Of a stretch of DNA of 64,000 nt, positions 1 through 8,519 are shown piece after piece; the first letter of the stretch is position 1, and each line of letters opens with the position of its first letter. This DNA comes from Micromonospora sp. WMMD812. GTDB lineage: Bacteria > Actinomycetota > Actinomycetes > Mycobacteriales > Micromonosporaceae. The stretch lies in contig NZ_CP114904.1 of assembly GCF_027497215.1 (NCBI RefSeq), forward strand, positions 5,723,001-5,787,000, in the 5' to 3' direction. A program made the translations under genes and the position numbers. The notes under the pieces were generated by a model, which was not told the DNA's origin, made no database searches, and saw only the letters and a program-made list of their open reading frames with translations.

Positions 1-771
1 CGCTGTCGGGTTGCCAGCCTGGCAGCAGTTCGGCTCGTTCTGCACCGACAGGTAGTTCACCGGTATGCCGGCGGCCTGGTACGTCTGCACGTACCGCACC
101 AGGTACTGGGCGTACATCGGGTAGTACTCCCACTTGAGCCAGCCCATCTGGTCCATCCGGCCGTTGTCCTTCATCCAGCCGGGCGCGCTCCACGGCACGC
201 CCATCACCCGCAGCGCCGGGTTGAGCGACCGAGCCTGCGCGGTGAGCAGCCGGACGTTGGTGTCGTAGCCGTTGGCGTAGAAGTCGTTGAGGTCGCAGCA
301 GGTGTCGTCGAGGGAGACATTGCCCGGCCGGGAGAGGTCCGAGGCGCCGATCGGGTTGCGGACGAAGGAGAGCCCGATGCCGTCGGTGGGGGAGAACAGC
401 TTGCGCATCACCTCGTCGCGGGTGGCCGCGCTGATCGGGCCGCCCCGGAACAGGTACGCCGTGGTGTCGGTGATCGACGCGCCGCCGCCCTCGAACTGCT
501 GGTAGCGCGTGTTCTCGTTGACCGTGATGGTGTGCGTCGCGCCGCCGCTGGTGGCGGCGAAGGCGGTGGGCGCCTGCTGCTGGAGTCCCCGGGTGACCTG
601 CCGGCCACCGCTGTCCGAGGTGGTGGTCAGCCAGACGTTCACCGGTTCGTTCGAGGCGGCGGCCGGAGCCGGCAGGGCGAACGCGGCGGCGGCCGCGGCG
701 GTGCCGAGCGCGAGCAGGCCGGCACCGATCGACCGACGGCGGGGTGGCGGTGGTACGGCGGAGGTGGGCAT
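1..771 (-). CDS. Secreted GH30-family glycoside hydrolase (glucosylceramidase-like), 3' end cut by window edge
   Basis: The visible 257 codons start with a Sec signal peptide (Arg-rich start, then an Ala-rich hydrophobic stretch to about residue 38). They continue into a GH30-like TIM barrel, with motifs FEGGGASITDT, RNPIGASD, VPWSAPGWMKDNG and, near the edge, LSVQNEPN, whose Glu (about residue 246) is the expected acid/base of the clan. The nucleophile Glu lies beyond the window. The ATG at 771 is preceded by a GAGGAAG ribosome-binding site. The likely role is extracellular cleavage of beta-linked glucans or glucosyl conjugates; the exact substrate cannot be read. An AT-rich element at 871-912 upstream resembles the one before the chitinase gene. 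Confidence 0.88.
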   Translation of the reverse strand, partial: MPTSAVPPPPRRRSIGAGLLALGTAAAAAAFALPAPAAASNEPVNVWLTTTSDSGGRQVTRGLQQQAPTAFAATSGGATHTITVNENTRYQQFEGGGASITDTTAYLFRGGPISAATRDEVMRKLFSPTDGIGLSFVRNPIGASDLSRPGNVSLDDTCCDLNDFYANGYDTNVRLLTAQARSLNPALRVMGVPWSAPGWMKDNGRMDQMGWLKWEYYPMYAQYLVRYVQTYQAAGIPVNYLSVQNEPNCCQAGNPTA

Positions 772-870
772 GCGTCTTCCTCTCCCAGGAGGCGGTGGGG
801 TGGCGGTGCCGAGGCCCGAGCGAAGCGCGCGCTGATGTCACGGATTGCCCCGACCTGCGGCATCCGTGGA

Positions 871-912
871 TACAGTTAATATTCCTTAGTAATAGAAGTC
901 AATGATTACGTC
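871..912 (-). promoter_or_regulatory. AT-rich promoter/operator element upstream of the GH30 gene
   Basis: This AT-rich island sits in very GC-rich DNA, 100-140 bases upstream of the GH30 start. On the plus strand it begins ACAGTTAA and continues with a TTAGTAATA block and an ACGTC end. Roughly three quarters of it aligns with 13951-13990 before the chitinase gene. Relative to its gene it is in the opposite orientation there. A role as promoter or operator is inferred. Confidence 0.45.
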
Positions 913-941
913 GTGATCGTTGACGGCCCGGCTGTCGGGCA

Positions 942-2165
942 TCACGCGACCGGCCACCATGTCTGCCCCTCGGGGGCGTCCTTGACGATCACGATCGCGT
1001 CGTAGCTCGCCAGGTGTGCCGGGTCCAACGGGGAGTAGCCGAACCAGGGGGATACGCGGGGAGCGGGCGTCGCGTCGCCGAGGACGGCGGCCAGTCGGCG
1101 GGCGTCGACGACGTACCGGTCCTCCGGGAGCGCGTGCAGGAGCCCTTCGACGGTGTCCGGGGACGGGGTCTGCACACCGTGGTGGCGGATCGTGCCGAGG
1201 GCCGTGGCCAGGAAGGCGTACGCCCCGCCCAGTCGGGCCTCGACGATCGCCCCGGCGCTCCACCATTCCAGCGGCAGGTCGCCCATCCGCATGGTGCTCC
1301 TGTCCCGCTGGAGATGCCCGTTGTGGGCGAACACCAGCGTCGGGCCCCGCTCGGCGAGGGCGAGCAGGTTGCCGGCCATCATCGTCGCCCGCTGGCCCAG
1401 CAGGCGCGACAGGCGGCCGGATGTCGTGTCGGCCATCCAGGAGTGGTACCGCAGCAGCCCGGTGGCGGTGCGACCGTACAGGCGCGCCCGGTCCCAGTCG
1501 TCCTGTGCGGAGGCCGCGATCAGGTGTGGTGTCTGCGCGTCCAGCAGGGCCACCAGGTCGTCGGCGAGCAGCCGCAGCTGGTTGGCCTCGGACGTCCGCC
1601 CCACTGACTGGGACGGGTCCATCATCGCGGCGGGATTGGGCCACCGGTCGTCGCCACCGAGCAGGCGGTCGAGCGTGTCCACGGTGCAGGGAAGAAGATC
1701 GGGGTCGACCCGGGCGGCGAGGTAGGCGTGAAGTGCGGTGAGGGCCGGCCGGGGGCTCGCGGCGCCGGTGATCTCCAGCGGGCCGTCGAAGCCGGCGAAG
1801 CGCACCCGCTCGGACATGGGCCGGCCGTCGTTGTACGCGCGCATCCAGCGCACCAACTCCCGGTTGGCCGCGGACGCGCCGAACCCGTGGCTGAAGCCAC
1901 GTTCCATGACCTCGTCCAGGGTGCCCGTGCCCGACGTGACGTGGTCGTCGACGACCAGGCCCATCAGGCAGTCGCTCTCGATCGCGATCGTCCGGTAGCC
2001 CTCCTGCTCGACGAGCTGCCGGAAGAGGTCGTTTCGCACGTCGAGCAGGACGTCCTCGCCGTGGGTGGGCTCGCCCAGGGCGAGCAGCCGTGGCCGGGCC
2101 GGGAGCAACCCCATGACGGCGGCAGCGTCGACGGCGTGGGCGGCGTCTTCGATACGGGTAGTCAT
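942..2165 (-). CDS. Erythromycin esterase-like (PF05139-type) protein
   Basis: This 407-residue protein has the hallmark early motif ALGEPTHGEDV (about residues 28-38), holding the family's catalytic-type histidine, followed by IAIESD, and later VFAHNGHLQRD. The family includes EreA/EreB macrolide esterases, but many actinobacterial members have no shown macrolide activity, so the substrate is open. The start was placed at the ATG at 2165, where the recognisable N-terminus MTTRIEDAAHAV begins, preceded by AAGGGC. The open frame extends upstream, but that part lacks family features. No signal peptide is visible, so a cytoplasmic location is likely. A second family member lies at 23119-24375. 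Confidence 0.82.
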   Translation of the reverse strand: MTTRIEDAAHAVDAAAVMGLLPARPRLLALGEPTHGEDVLLDVRNDLFRQLVEQEGYRTIAIESDCLMGLVVDDHVTSGTGTLDEVMERGFSHGFGASAANRELVRWMRAYNDGRPMSERVRFAGFDGPLEITGAASPRPALTALHAYLAARVDPDLLPCTVDTLDRLLGGDDRWPNPAAMMDPSQSVGRTSEANQLRLLADDLVALLDAQTPHLIAASAQDDWDRARLYGRTATGLLRYHSWMADTTSGRLSRLLGQRATMMAGNLLALAERGPTLVFAHNGHLQRDRSTMRMGDLPLEWWSAGAIVEARLGGAYAFLATALGTIRHHGVQTPSPDTVEGLLHALPEDRYVVDARRLAAVLGDATPAPRVSPWFGYSPLDPAHLASYDAIVIVKDAPEGQTWWPVA

Positions 2166-2531
2166 GCCCTTAAACCGTATCGCTGAACCCTCGGTTGAGA
2201 CTTGTCCGCGATGCGGTCCGGTCAGTCGAGGCGAAACCCTCAACGCGATGTGCGTCCAGGCGGAGGAGACCGTCCGGTGGCGCCAGAGCCGGTCCCGCCG
2301 TGTGGGTGGCCCCCCGTTCACCCGTTTAGTTGCTCCTTCGGGGGCAGGCAGGATGGGGCTGCCCAAACACCCTGAACCAGGCCTTCCTCCGTGGCTGGCA
2401 TGAAATACCACTTATAACATGTAGAAACCTCATCACCTCAGATAGCTCGAAACCGGCCTGATCCGACATGAAAAGTCCTAACGTTCGTCCTGGCTCGTTC
2501 TCCTGAGCCGACGAGAGAAGGAGTGAGGAAC
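2166..2531. other. Intergenic region between divergent genes
   Basis: There is no convincing gene in these 366 bases. The right third (about 2400-2450) is AT-richer and holds TATAAC at 2413-2418, a possible -10 element for the secreted-protein gene. A strong ribosome-binding site, GAAGGAG, lies at 2517-2523. No clear -35 or operator was seen. Confidence 0.4.
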
Positions 2532-3257
2532 ATGTCGATGAGATTTATGACCAAGCTCGCCGGCGGGGTGGTGCTGGGTAGCGCCGCCCTGCTGCTCGGT
2601 GCGCCCGCTACCGCGTTCGCCGGGAGCGAGGAACCGACGAAGGAGCCCGTGAACTCGAACCAGGAGCAGGCGGGAAAGAGCGATTCGAACCACGAGCAGA
2701 AGACGTTCAGTGCGCGTGACAAGGAGGGCAACGGGATCATCTGCGCGACCAACAAGCAGAGCAACGAGCAGAAGGTCGGAGACATTCTCAAGGACAACAC
2801 CATCAAGAACAGCGTCGTCACCTTCAACCTGCAGGTGGACGTGTCTCAGCAGGCGACGAACCAGATCGAGAACAACTCCATCGTCGTCTGCATCCGTGAC
2901 CTCGACGTGGAGGTGGACGTGGAGACCAGGCTGCTCTACGACCTCCTCGCGCTGGTCGAGGGGGCTGGTACCCCGGTGACCCAGCCCGCGGGCGACGCCC
3001 CGGCGGTCGGCGGCGCGACCGACGCCCCGGCGGTCGGCGGTGCGACCGACGCCGCCCCGGCGGTCGGCGGTGCGACCGCGGGTCCGGCCGGAGCCTGGGT
3101 TGCTCCGGCGAACGGGGCCGTCGCGGCCGGTGACGGTGCGCTCGCCGACGCCGACACCGGTTCGCTGACGACGATCGGTGCCAGCATGATGGGGATGGGC
3201 GTGCTCGGTGGGCTCGGTCTGCTGCGTCGGCGGTCCGCCGGTGGCACCGTCGCCTGA
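2532..3257 (+). CDS. Secreted, C-terminally anchored protein with Ala/Pro/Gly repeats (candidate sortase substrate)
   Basis: This 241-residue protein of unknown family has an N-terminal signal peptide (cleavage probably after ATAFA, about residue 28). A polar globular part of about 90 residues follows, with only two cysteines (in GIICATN and VVCIRD), a likely disulfide. Then come three PAVGGAT repeats and a C-terminal tail made of DADTGS, a hydrophobic stretch and RRR. That tail has the three-part layout of a sorting signal but no LPXTG box. The ATG at 2532 was chosen for GAAGGAG eight bases upstream; an upstream GTG at 2523 overlaps that site. The next gene is a sortase starting inside its 3' end, which suggests an enzyme-substrate pair. 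Confidence 0.75.
   Translation: MSMRFMTKLAGGVVLGSAALLLGAPATAFAGSEEPTKEPVNSNQEQAGKSDSNHEQKTFSARDKEGNGIICATNKQSNEQKVGDILKDNTIKNSVVTFNLQVDVSQQATNQIENNSIVVCIRDLDVEVDVETRLLYDLLALVEGAGTPVTQPAGDAPAVGGATDAPAVGGATDAAPAVGGATAGPAGAWVAPANGAVAAGDGALADADTGSLTTIGASMMGMGVLGGLGLLRRRSAGGTVA
2994..3077 (+). repeat. Three in-frame 27-30 bp tandem repeats
   Basis: Units at 2994-3020, 3021-3047 and 3048-3077 encode DAPAVGGAT, DAPAVGGAT and DAAPAVGGAT. They form a flexible linker between the globular part and the C-terminal anchor. The first two units differ by one base, so copy number could vary between strains. Confidence 0.9.
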
Positions 3258-4059
3258 GGTGGCGGCCAGGAGCGCCAGCGGCCGCCACGGTTTCCCGTGG
3301 CGTGCCGCTGGCCTCCTCCTGGTCGTCCTCGTCATCCTTACCGGGGCGGGATTGATCGGGCTCGCCGCCAAGGCCCCCGATCCGGTCCGGCCGCCACAGC
3401 CCGACCTCGCCGCCGCGCCGCCGTTTCAGCTGCCACCGTCGCCAGATGAGGCCACGGCGCCGGAGCCGACGCGGAGCAAAGCCGGCGCGTCACCGTCCGT
3501 CGGTGGGATCGCCGCCCAGGCGCGCGGTGCGCGCGACCGCCCCGCCGACAAACGCGCGCCGGCCGCGACAAGCCCGTCTCCGTCACCGCAGGTGCACGGG
3601 ATGCCGCGGTCGGAACCCACCCGCATCAGGATCCCGCGGATCGGCGTCGACGCGTCGACGACCGCGCTCGGGCTGGACAAGAACCAACAGATCGCGGTCC
3701 CGCCGGCCAAGCTGACCGGGTGGTACAAGTTGGGACCAAGCCCGGGCGAGGCGGGTACCGCGGTGGTGGTGGGCCACGTCGATGCCCGCGGCACCGGGCC
3801 GGCGGTCTTCTTCCGCCTGGGCGCGCTCAAGCCAGGAGACACCATCGAGGTGCTCCGCAAGGACGGCAAGACGGCCCGTTTCGTCGTCGATGGGGTGGCC
3901 CGCTACCCGAAGAAGAATTTCCCTTCCAAGCTGGTCTACGGTCACACCGGCAAGGCGCAGCTCCGGTTGATCACCTGTGGTGGCGGCTACGACAAGGCGG
4001 CGAAATCGTACAAGGACAACATCGTGGCGTTCGCGAGCCTGACCTCGGCCCCTCGGTGA
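3241..4059 (+). CDS. Class F-like sortase
   Basis: This is a membrane-anchored transpeptidase of 272 residues. An N-terminal transmembrane segment (about residues 20-40, LLLVVLVILTGAGLIGLA) is followed by a Pro/Ala-rich extracellular linker and a sortase domain from about residue 120. The catalytic His is in VVGHVDA (His179) and the Cys in LITCGGG (Cys246). After the Cys comes SYKDN, where related actinobacterial sortases, as far as I recall, usually have YRDN, so the expected Arg may be Lys here. The start is uncertain: GTG 3241 overlaps the upstream gene by 17 bases and GTG 3259 follows its stop. Its partner is probably the secreted protein encoded just upstream. Confidence 0.85.
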   Translation: MAPSPEVAARSASGRHGFPWRAAGLLLVVLVILTGAGLIGLAAKAPDPVRPPQPDLAAAPPFQLPPSPDEATAPEPTRSKAGASPSVGGIAAQARGARDRPADKRAPAATSPSPSPQVHGMPRSEPTRIRIPRIGVDASTTALGLDKNQQIAVPPAKLTGWYKLGPSPGEAGTAVVVGHVDARGTGPAVFFRLGALKPGDTIEVLRKDGKTARFVVDGVARYPKKNFPSKLVYGHTGKAQLRLITCGGGYDKAAKSYKDNIVAFASLTSAPR

Positions 4060-4238
4060 GGAGTTGTCCTGCTGACCGACGGCGTCATGCGGAGCTGTTC
4101 GCGAGTAGTTGGAACGGCGGCCGTTCGAGATGCCGCCGGTCGGGCGCGGGTGGGCGTCAGGGGTGGTCAACGATGGCGTTCGAGCAGGTCATCGCCTCAG
4201 ATGGCAGACGTGGGAACGGCTGACTACCCTTGACGCCC

Positions 4239-5048
4239 GTGCCAGAGGGACACACCATCCACCGCCTCGCCGCCCGGCACGCCGAGCTGTTCGCCGGCGA
4301 CAAGGTGCAGGCCAGCAGCCCGCAGGGCCGGTTCGCCGAGGGCGCCGCCCGGCTCACCGGCACCGTGCTCGAGGCAACCGAGGCGTACGGCAAGCACCTG
4401 CTGCACCACCATGCGGGCGAGTTGACCCTGCACGTCCACCTCGGGCTCTACGGGAAGGTCACCGACGGCGCCGGCGAGCCGCCCGAGCCGGTCGGCCAGG
4501 TGCGGCTGCGGCTGACCACCGACCTCCACTGGCTCGACCTGCGCGGCCCCTCCGCCTGCGAGCTGCTCACCCCACCCGAGGTGGCGGCGTTGCGGGCCCG
4601 GTTGGGCCCCGACCCGCTGCGCGCCGACGCCGACCCCGAGCGGGCGTACGCCCGGATCTCGCGTAGCTCGACGCCGCTGGCCGCGCTGCTGCTGGACCAG
4701 TCGGTGGTGGCCGGCACCGGCCTGATCTTCGTGACCGAGGCGCTGTTCCGGGCCGGCCTGCCGCCGACGCTGCCCGGTCGGCGGCTCGACCGGGCCGGCT
4801 GGGACCGGCTCTGGCTCGACCTGATGACGCTGATGACCCAGGCGGTCCGGCTCGGCCGGATCGACACCGTCCGGGACGAGCACCTGCCGGAGGCGATGGG
4901 CCGCGCGCCGCGCGTCGACCGGCACGGCGGCGAGGTGTACGTCTACCGTCGCCCCGGCGCGCCCTGCCACGTCTGCGGCACCCAGGTGCGGCGGGGTGAG
5001 CTGGCCGGGCGCAACCTCTACTGGTGTGCCACCTGCCAGCCCGGCTGA
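4239..5048 (+). CDS. Fpg/Nei-family DNA glycosylase/AP lyase (Nei2-like)
   Basis: This base-excision-repair enzyme removes oxidised bases and cleaves the abasic strand. The GTG at 4239 was chosen because it gives Met-Pro-Glu-Gly at the N-terminus: Pro2 is the catalytic nucleophile and Glu3 is the conserved partner. The H2TH region is around LLLDQSVVAGTGLIFVTEALF, and the protein ends with a zinc finger (CHVC ... CATC). At 269 residues it fits the family. TACCCT at 4225-4230 lies eight bases before the start, so the message may be leaderless. It appears to be a single-gene unit. Confidence 0.92.
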   Translation: MPEGHTIHRLAARHAELFAGDKVQASSPQGRFAEGAARLTGTVLEATEAYGKHLLHHHAGELTLHVHLGLYGKVTDGAGEPPEPVGQVRLRLTTDLHWLDLRGPSACELLTPPEVAALRARLGPDPLRADADPERAYARISRSSTPLAALLLDQSVVAGTGLIFVTEALFRAGLPPTLPGRRLDRAGWDRLWLDLMTLMTQAVRLGRIDTVRDEHLPEAMGRAPRVDRHGGEVYVYRRPGAPCHVCGTQVRRGELAGRNLYWCATCQPG

Positions 5049-5154
5049 TCGCCCGCCGCGACCGGGGAGCAGAACCCTGCGACCGGTCGGGGCGACCCGT
5101 ACAACCGATTCCGGCCGGTGCTCGTCTGTAGGGGGGACCGACGGAGGTAACCGG

Positions 5155-5673
5155 ATGCCGGACGCATCGGAACAGGAATTCGTCGAGTACCTCAGCGCGC
5201 GGCTGCCCATGCTGCACCGGCTGGCGTACTCGCTCTGCGGGGACGGCGACGAGGCCGACGACCTCGTGCAGGAGGCGGCCACCAGGATCTTCCAGCGCTG
5301 GTCCCGTGTTGCTGGGGCCGACCAGATCGACGCGTACGTCCGGTCGGTCGTGGTGCGGCTGTTCCTCGACGGCCGGCGCAAGGGCTGGTGGCGCATCCGG
5401 CTCTTCGCCGCCCCGCCCGACATACGCCAGACCGAGGACCGGGGCGTCGAGGACCGCACAGTGCTGTGGCAGGCGCTGGCGCAGGTGCCGCCCCGGCAGC
5501 GGGCCGTGCTGGTGCTGCGGTTCCTGCACGACCTGCCGGTGGACGAGGTGGCCCGCGCCATGGGCTGCTCCGCCGGAACGGTGAAGAGCCAGACCGCCCA
5601 CGGGCTGGCCGCGATGCGCCGCCTGCTCGACGGCGCGGAGTTGATGGAGACGACCAAGGGGGTAGCGCGATGA
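5155..5673 (+). CDS. SigE-family ECF RNA polymerase sigma factor
   Basis: This 172-residue sigma factor has region 2 (AYSLCGDGDEADDLVQEA, about residues 24-41) and region 4 (VPPRQRAVLVLRFLHDLP, then a helix-turn-helix around DEVARAMGCSAGTVKSQ). It should direct RNA polymerase to a small set of stress- or envelope-related promoters. The ATG at 5155 follows a strong GGAGG at 5143-5147. Its stop overlaps the start of the next gene (ATGA), so it is translationally coupled to a membrane protein that is probably its regulator. Confidence 0.92.
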   Translation: MPDASEQEFVEYLSARLPMLHRLAYSLCGDGDEADDLVQEAATRIFQRWSRVAGADQIDAYVRSVVVRLFLDGRRKGWWRIRLFAAPPDIRQTEDRGVEDRTVLWQALAQVPPRQRAVLVLRFLHDLPVDEVARAMGCSAGTVKSQTAHGLAAMRRLLDGAELMETTKGVAR

Positions 5674-6908
5674 CGGGGGACGAGGAGCGCATCGTCGGCC
5701 TGCTGCGCCGGCTCGACGCCGAGCCGGTGCGCCCGGCCCGGGTCGACCTGGCCGCCGCGATGCACGAGGGGCGCCGCCGGCGGCGCAGCCGTCGGGCGAT
5801 GAGTGTCTCGGCCGCGGGGGTGGCCGTGCTGGCGGCGGTCACCGTGCCGTTGGCGTTCGGCGGTGAGCGGTCGGGCGGACCGGCGCCCACGATCCCGCCC
5901 GCCGCACCGTCGACACCCGCCGGTCCGCCCGCCACGACGCGCCCGCCGGGCGGTCCGACCGCCTGCACGGCCGAGGCGTTGCCGATCCCCGGCGGGCACG
6001 CCAAGAGCCTGGTCACCGGCGGCGACCCGACCGGCCGATTCCTGGCCGGTCGGTCGTACCCCGGCGACGGCACGGGCAACCCGGTGATCATTTGGGACGG
6101 CGACCGGGCGCGGGAGTACCGGATCCCCGGCGCGGACCAGCAGATGGCGGACGTGAACAGCGCCGGAGTCGCCGTGGGGTCGGTCTACGTCGGCGACGAG
6201 CCGCAGCCGTACGTCATCCGGAACGGCCGGCCCGAACGGCTCCGCGGTGTGCCGGCCGGCGAGGCGACCGCGATCACCGACGGGTGGATCGTGGGGGCCC
6301 GGCAGGTCGGTGACCGGCAACGCCCGGTGCTCTGGTCCGCGCCGGACGCCTCGGCCAGGGACCTCCCGCTGCCGGGCTCGCGTTGGGAGGGGACCGCCGT
6401 CGGCGTCGACTCCGCGGGCACCGCGGTCGGGAAGCTCCACGACGGCCCGACCGGGGTGACCCGGGCCGTCGTCTGGCGGCTGGGCGCGAAGCCCGAGTTG
6501 CTGCCGATGCCGCGGCTGGACGGCGGCGTGGCGAGCGAGTTCGTTCCGGACAGCTTCGAGGGCGGTTGGATCACCGGGACCGCGTTCCTGGACGAGAGCG
6601 GTGTCCGGCGCCTCTACGCGGCCCGCTACCACCTGCCGACCGGTCGGTACGAGCCGCTGCCCCGGGGCGTCGTCCCCGACGCGGGCAACGGCCGGGGCTG
6701 GGTGGTCGGCTCGGTCAGCCGCATGGACGCGGGCCTGCTCACCGACGCGGGAACCGTGAGACTGCCGGACTTCGACGGGCGCACCGGCCGGTACGCGGCC
6801 CTCGCCGTGAGCGTCAGCGACGACGGGCGGGTGGTCGGCGGTCAACTCGACGTCGCGCCGGGTGGCAACGGCGTGGTGATGAAGGCGGTCCGCTGGCGCT
6901 GCCACTGA
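5670..6908 (+). CDS. Single-pass membrane protein with extracellular HAF-type repeats; candidate sigma regulator
   Basis: This 412-residue protein has a short cytoplasmic N-terminus ending in an Arg-rich patch (GRRRRRSRRA), one transmembrane segment (about residues 45-65), a Pro/Thr linker, and then a long extracellular part. That part is made of repeats of the form 'W-D-G ... DVNSAGVAVGS', like HAF-repeat beta-propeller blades. It lacks the HxxxCxxC zinc motif of classical anti-sigma domains. The four-base overlap with the sigma gene suggests a membrane partner that could sense an external signal and hold or release the sigma factor; that role is inferred from context. Confidence 0.75.
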   Translation: MTGDEERIVGLLRRLDAEPVRPARVDLAAAMHEGRRRRRSRRAMSVSAAGVAVLAAVTVPLAFGGERSGGPAPTIPPAAPSTPAGPPATTRPPGGPTACTAEALPIPGGHAKSLVTGGDPTGRFLAGRSYPGDGTGNPVIIWDGDRAREYRIPGADQQMADVNSAGVAVGSVYVGDEPQPYVIRNGRPERLRGVPAGEATAITDGWIVGARQVGDRQRPVLWSAPDASARDLPLPGSRWEGTAVGVDSAGTAVGKLHDGPTGVTRAVVWRLGAKPELLPMPRLDGGVASEFVPDSFEGGWITGTAFLDESGVRRLYAARYHLPTGRYEPLPRGVVPDAGNGRGWVVGSVSRMDAGLLTDAGTVRLPDFDGRTGRYAALAVSVSDDGRVVGGQLDVAPGGNGVVMKAVRWRCH

Positions 6909-6920
6909 TCCCGTCGCTCC

Positions 6921-6972
6921 CGCCGCGCCGGTCCGGTCGCTCCGTTGACGGAGGACACGGGCCGGCGCGGCG
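6921..6972. terminator. Composite hairpin between convergent genes
   Basis: An 11-bp stem (CGCCGCGCCGG at 6921-6931 with its complement at 6962-6972) encloses a smaller 6-bp stem (CTCCGT/ACGGAG at 6940-6953). It lies between two converging genes and probably ends transcription from both sides. No T-run is present, as is usual in high-GC actinobacteria. Confidence 0.6.
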
Positions 6973-6996
6973 CGGCGCGGCGGGGTGGCCTCGGGC

Positions 6997-8418
6997 TCAG
7001 CGCAGGCGGCGGATGTCGCCGTACGCCCGGTAGAAGCCTCCCCGGCCGGACTCGCGGACCTCGGTGACCAGGTAACGGGCCCCGGGCTCGCGGATGCCCT
7101 TGGGGAACTGCACCGACCAGTCCCGCCGATAGCCGCCGGAGAGCACGTGGACGCGGAGCCGGCCCCGATCCTCCAGGCACTGCACCACCACGCCGCCGTC
7201 GACGTCGCTGGTCACCTCGACGGTGGACCAGGCCGCCGGCTCGGGCGGCCGGGGCGGGGCCTTGACGTCGACGACGTCCGGCACGCTGCCGGACTCGGCG
7301 GCCCGGATCGCCGGCTCGCTCGCGTCGATGCACGCGAGGTAGCCGCCGGTGGTGACCACGTAGAGCCGCTCCTCGTGGTACTGCATGGAGTAGGCCGAGC
7401 CGCAGCCGGTGCCGAGCTTCCACAGCCGGTTGCCGGCCGCGTCGAAGCAGTAGATCGAGGACTGGCTGTCGCCGGCGAAGACGTACCGGCCGCCCTCGGC
7501 GGTGGCGCAGGAGAAGACCGGGGCGTCGCACCGGTAGCTGCGCTCGGCGCGGCCGTTCTTCGCCAACCGCACCACCTCGCGGGTGCCGGTGCCGGCGAAC
7601 ACCGTGCCCCGCTCCTGCCAGCCGAATAGCACGGACCCGGTGGGGGTGTGCCAGAGCTCTCGGCCGGTGCGCCAGTCGTAGCCGGTGACGCCCTGCGAGT
7701 GGCCGTGGTACAGCGCGGACGCGTCGCAGCGCACCATCCAGGCGGCCCGGCCGCGGCCCGCCCGCCGCCAGAGGAACTCGTCCTCGTGGTCGATCGCGGC
7801 GATCCCGCCGTCGGCGTCGGACACGCCGAGCACGCCGTCGTGGATGTCGAGCCAGTAGATGTCGATCTCCGGGGCGATCGCGTACGCCACCCGGGGCACC
7901 TTGCCGGACAGGTCGTAGACGTTGCCGTCGTCGCAGCCGGCGTAGATCCAGGCGTCGTCGGCGACGATGCACTTCACCCCGTCGGGGAGCCGGACCTGCC
8001 CGAGCACCCGGGCGTCGTGGCCGAGGGTGGTGATCACGCCGTGTTCGTTGCCGACCATGCAGCTCTGGCCGTCGACGAAGATGCCGAACGCCGGCGCGCC
8101 CGAGTCGTAGCGCCAGAGCACCGGCGCGGTCCGCGCGGTGGAGCGGGTGCTGACGATCTGCCGACGGGAGACCGACCGCTTCTGCCGGACGCCGCGCACC
8201 GCCGGGGCGTACCCCTTGCGGATCTTCTCGCCGATCTTTCTCGCCGCGGCGGCCCGGGCCCGCGCGTTGTCCGGGTAGCTGCTGGTCTTGACCTGCCCCT
8301 GGTCGCCGATCCGGCCGTAGCGGACGGTCATGGCCGTGTCCTCGACCACCACCTCGTAGAACTTGTGCGCACCACCGTCCACTTCGGACAGTTCGAGGTA
8401 GGTCGTCTCCTGGGACAT
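6997..8418 (-). CDS. WGR domain protein with PQQ-type beta-propeller
   Basis: This 473-residue protein has an N-terminal WGR-like domain (about residues 6-75: FYEVVVEDTAMTVRYGRIG, then the basic segment ARKIGEKIRKGY). A basic linker leads to a propeller of about seven blades with PQQ-like repeats such as YDLSGKVPRVAY, YDWRTGRELWHTPTG and YCFDAAGNRLWKLG. WGR domains are best known from PARPs and related nucleic-acid proteins; here no catalytic domain is attached. No signal peptide is present, so it should be cytoplasmic. The function is unknown; binding of damaged nucleic acid with the propeller as scaffold is only a guess. ATG 8418 fits the domain start. Confidence 0.8.
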   Translation of the reverse strand: MSQETTYLELSEVDGGAHKFYEVVVEDTAMTVRYGRIGDQGQVKTSSYPDNARARAAAARKIGEKIRKGYAPAVRGVRQKRSVSRRQIVSTRSTARTAPVLWRYDSGAPAFGIFVDGQSCMVGNEHGVITTLGHDARVLGQVRLPDGVKCIVADDAWIYAGCDDGNVYDLSGKVPRVAYAIAPEIDIYWLDIHDGVLGVSDADGGIAAIDHEDEFLWRRAGRGRAAWMVRCDASALYHGHSQGVTGYDWRTGRELWHTPTGSVLFGWQERGTVFAGTGTREVVRLAKNGRAERSYRCDAPVFSCATAEGGRYVFAGDSQSSIYCFDAAGNRLWKLGTGCGSAYSMQYHEERLYVVTTGGYLACIDASEPAIRAAESGSVPDVVDVKAPPRPPEPAAWSTVEVTSDVDGGVVVQCLEDRGRLRVHVLSGGYRRDWSVQFPKGIREPGARYLVTEVRESGRGGFYRAYGDIRRLR

Positions 8419-8519
8419 GGGGGTGCCTCCGGGTGGGGTGGGCGACCGGCCGAACACCGGCGCGACAACGCCAGCACGCTAACCACGGCCCCCGACAAAA
8501 CCCGAAGGCGACGGCCGGC

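Noticed and set aside
4072-4110. Short RHAELFA-like echo of the Nei gene start upstream of it
   Set aside because: Only about 11 identical bases in a row; too short to claim a duplication remnant.
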